NCBI GenBank assembly: GCA_002869145.1
Contig: PKTM01000017.1
Location: 18,441 to 57,283, forward strand
Length of the DNA: 38,843 nt
Reading direction: 5' to 3'
Origin: Denitrovibrio sp.
GTDB lineage: Bacteria; Chrysiogenota; Deferribacteres; Deferribacterales; Geovibrionaceae
The notes under the pieces were generated by a model. That model saw only the letters and a program-made list of their open reading frames with translations. It ran no database searches and had not been told where the DNA came from. The position numbers and the translations under genes are program-made. Shown piece after piece: positions 37,039-38,843 of the stretch; positions within the stretch are counted from its first letter, which is position 1, and each line of letters begins with the position of its first letter.

Positions 37039-38843
37039 ATGTTTGTAAACTACAGAAATGATATATTGGGTAATGCCGTTGAAAAACTGGAAGAGCTTCT
37101 CAGCTCTAACAAAAAGCAGATAAAGACGCTAGTAACACAAAAACACTCAAACTATAAAGGCTTTATTCGCCCCATAATGAGCATGAACTCAAGAATAAAT
37201 GAGTTCTTCACACCTATCAGTCACCTTAATTTTGTTAACAATACTGAGCAGACTCAGGAGGTGTATAATGCTTGCCTCCCTATGCTCACTGAATATTCAA
37301 CAGAGTTTGGACAAAACTCAGAGCTTTATGAAGCTGTAAAAACCGTTTATGAATCAGATAAAAACTCACTCACCCCTGCTCAGGATAAGCTGATGAAAGA
37401 TATGATAAAAAGCTTTGAGCTTTCCGGTGTACACCTCCCTGCTGGTCAGAAGAAAAGGTTAATGGAGATAAATCTGGAAATAAGCAAACTAAGCACAGAC
37501 TTTGCCCAGAATGTCCTGAAAGACTCAGACAGCTTCGAGCTGATAATAGACAAACCAGAGGATGTAGAAGGAATACCAGAGCCTGACCTAAAGGCGGCAA
37601 AATGCAGCGAAGGCTGGAAATTCACCCTGAAAATGCCAAGTTATCTTGCATATATGACCTACGGCAAAAATCGCGAAATTAGGGAAAAATTATATAAAGC
37701 ATATTGCACAAAAGCTCCGCAGAATGCTGAGATAATAGAAAAACTTCTGAAGCTAAAAAAGGAGAGCTCTTCCATTCTCGGTTTTGAGAGGTTTTCTGAC
37801 CTTTCTCTTGAAACAAAAAATGCACCAACTCCTGAAGCTGTAATAGATTTTTTAGAAGATCTGGCGTTAAAAGCTGAACATCAGGCCGAAACTGAGATAA
37901 ACGAACTGAAAGAGCTTTCAGGACTAAATGATATCCAGCCATATGATACAGGATTTTACTCTGAAAAATTAAGACAGATAAAGTGCGGATACGACGAGCA
38001 GAAATACAGACCATACTTTGAGCTAAATTCTGTGGTAAACGGTCTTTTCAGCTTCATAGAAAAACTGTTTGGTATAAGTTTCGTCAGGGCTGACGTGCCG
38101 GTGTGGCACGAAAGTGTAAGGGTTTATGACCTTCGCAGAAACGGTGAGAGCTTTGCCAGAATTTACACAGACCTGACCTTTCGCAAAGGGAAGAGAGACG
38201 GCGCATGGATGAACAACTGGCAGACCAGACATATGGATAAAGATGAAAAATTTCACCCGGCAACAGCCATAATTTGCGGTAATTTCCCCCAAGAGAGTAA
38301 AGACAGCCCGTCTTTGCTTCGCCACAGCGACGTTGTTACGCTGTTTCACGAGATGGGGCACGCTCTGCATCATCTGCTGAGTGATGTGGACGAAGCGGAA
38401 GTGAGCGGTGTGAACGGCGTAGAATGGGACGTAATAGAGTTTCCATCGCAGTTTCTGGAGCTGTTTGCATATAACAAAGATGTGCTGAAAATGTTCGCAA
38501 AACACCACGAAACCGGCAAAGTTCTGCCAGATGATATGATAGAAAAACTGGACGGTGTTCGGAAATTCATGTCAGCAACAGCGCTTCTTCGCCAGATAGA
38601 ATTTGGTCTGTTTTACATGAAGATACACGAAAAGCCATATACAGCTAACGAGGTTCAGATGATACTTGATGATGTGCTCAAAAAGACAGCACTCATCAAA
38701 CCACCAGAATACAACAAGTTTCAGAACGGTTTCAGCCATATATTTGCAGGATGATACTCTGCCGGATACTATAGCTACAAGTGGGCGGAAAGATTATCGT
38801 GCGACGCTTACAGCATATTTCTGGACAAGGGTGTTTTCGACAG
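37039..38843 (+). pseudogene. M3-family oligopeptidase with an in-frame TGA, running off the window
   Basis: The first open part (37039-38754) encodes 571 residues of an M3 zinc peptidase, which trims oligopeptides in the cytosol. The zinc site is HEMGHALHHLL near residue 436, and VIEFPSQFLE gives the third ligand. The part ends FSHIFAG followed by TGA (38752-38754). The same frame continues YSAGYYSYKWAERLSCDAYS to the window edge, matching the conserved FAGGYAAGYYSY segment, so a Gly codon GGA changed to TGA explains the stop. That segment carries the tyrosines that bind substrate and assist catalysis in thimet oligopeptidase relatives, so the truncated protein should be inactive. The rest of the gene lies beyond the window. 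Confidence 0.88.

Noticed and set aside
38752-38754. Selenocysteine at the M3 peptidase TGA.
   Set aside because: The position aligns with a structural Gly, not Cys, and no clear SECIS-like hairpin directly follows.

Overview
The window looks like a chromosomal segment of a Gram-negative, respiring, chemotactic bacterium, most likely a member of the Deferribacterota (Denitrovibrio/Geovibrio-like). This is inferred from gene content and protein style, not from a search: an F-type ATP synthase cluster with b' and b genes at its head and no a or c genes, a complete branched-chain amino acid ABC transporter, GGDEF and MCP signalling proteins, the IspG step of the MEP pathway, and moderate-to-low GC by eye.

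Layout. 1-2.8 kb: an M29 aminopeptidase and enolase (minus strand), with a 117-bp copy of the aminopeptidase 3' end repeated beyond the gene. 2.9-9.2 kb (plus): a membrane PAS-GGDEF protein, then a run of radical SAM protein, small outer-membrane protein, L-aspartate oxidase (nadB) and an MnmD-like tRNA methyltransferase. 9.3-9.6 kb: tRNA-Gly(GCC) and tRNA-Cys(GCA). 9.7-13.8 kb (minus): an AT-rich defence-type block holding an EcoRII/Dcm-like cytosine methyltransferase, an MvaI/BcnI-like restriction enzyme split by a stop, and a Fic protein with an array of operator-like boxes. 14.1-18.9 kb (minus): livKHMGF. 19-20.9 kb (minus): two RNA methyltransferases. 21-23.4 kb: a chemoreceptor. 23.4-30 kb (minus): an NTF2-like protein, then the atp cluster atpF'-F-H-A-G-D-C. 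30.2-31.4 kb: a soluble diguanylate cyclase. 31.6 kb: a 51-codon DUF1508 gene. 32-33.6 kb (minus): an RsbW-like ATPase coupled to a metallo-beta-lactamase-fold protein. 33.7-38.8 kb (plus): phosphohexomutase, ispG, a Crp/Fnr regulator and an M3 oligopeptidase running off the window.

The most unusual signal is that four genes that should be continuous each carry one in-frame stop codon with the same reading frame intact on both sides: the restriction enzyme (TAA), atpD (TAA), atpG (TAG) and the M3 peptidase (TGA). For atpD, atpG and the peptidase a single-base change can explain the stop. Two of these are core F1-ATPase subunits. All three stop codons occur, so a simple code reassignment is unlikely. 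Sequence or assembly error, real nonsense mutation in a decaying or mixed population, and readthrough or reinitiation remain possible. The atpD stop sits next to a GGAG and a downstream GTG, so a split beta subunit can at least be imagined.

Other notable points are the TTCGACATAT box array over the fic promoter, a perfect 15-bp palindrome over the -10 element of the methyltransferase gene, a probable leaderless promoter for the RsbW-like gene, and a hairpin between livK and livH.
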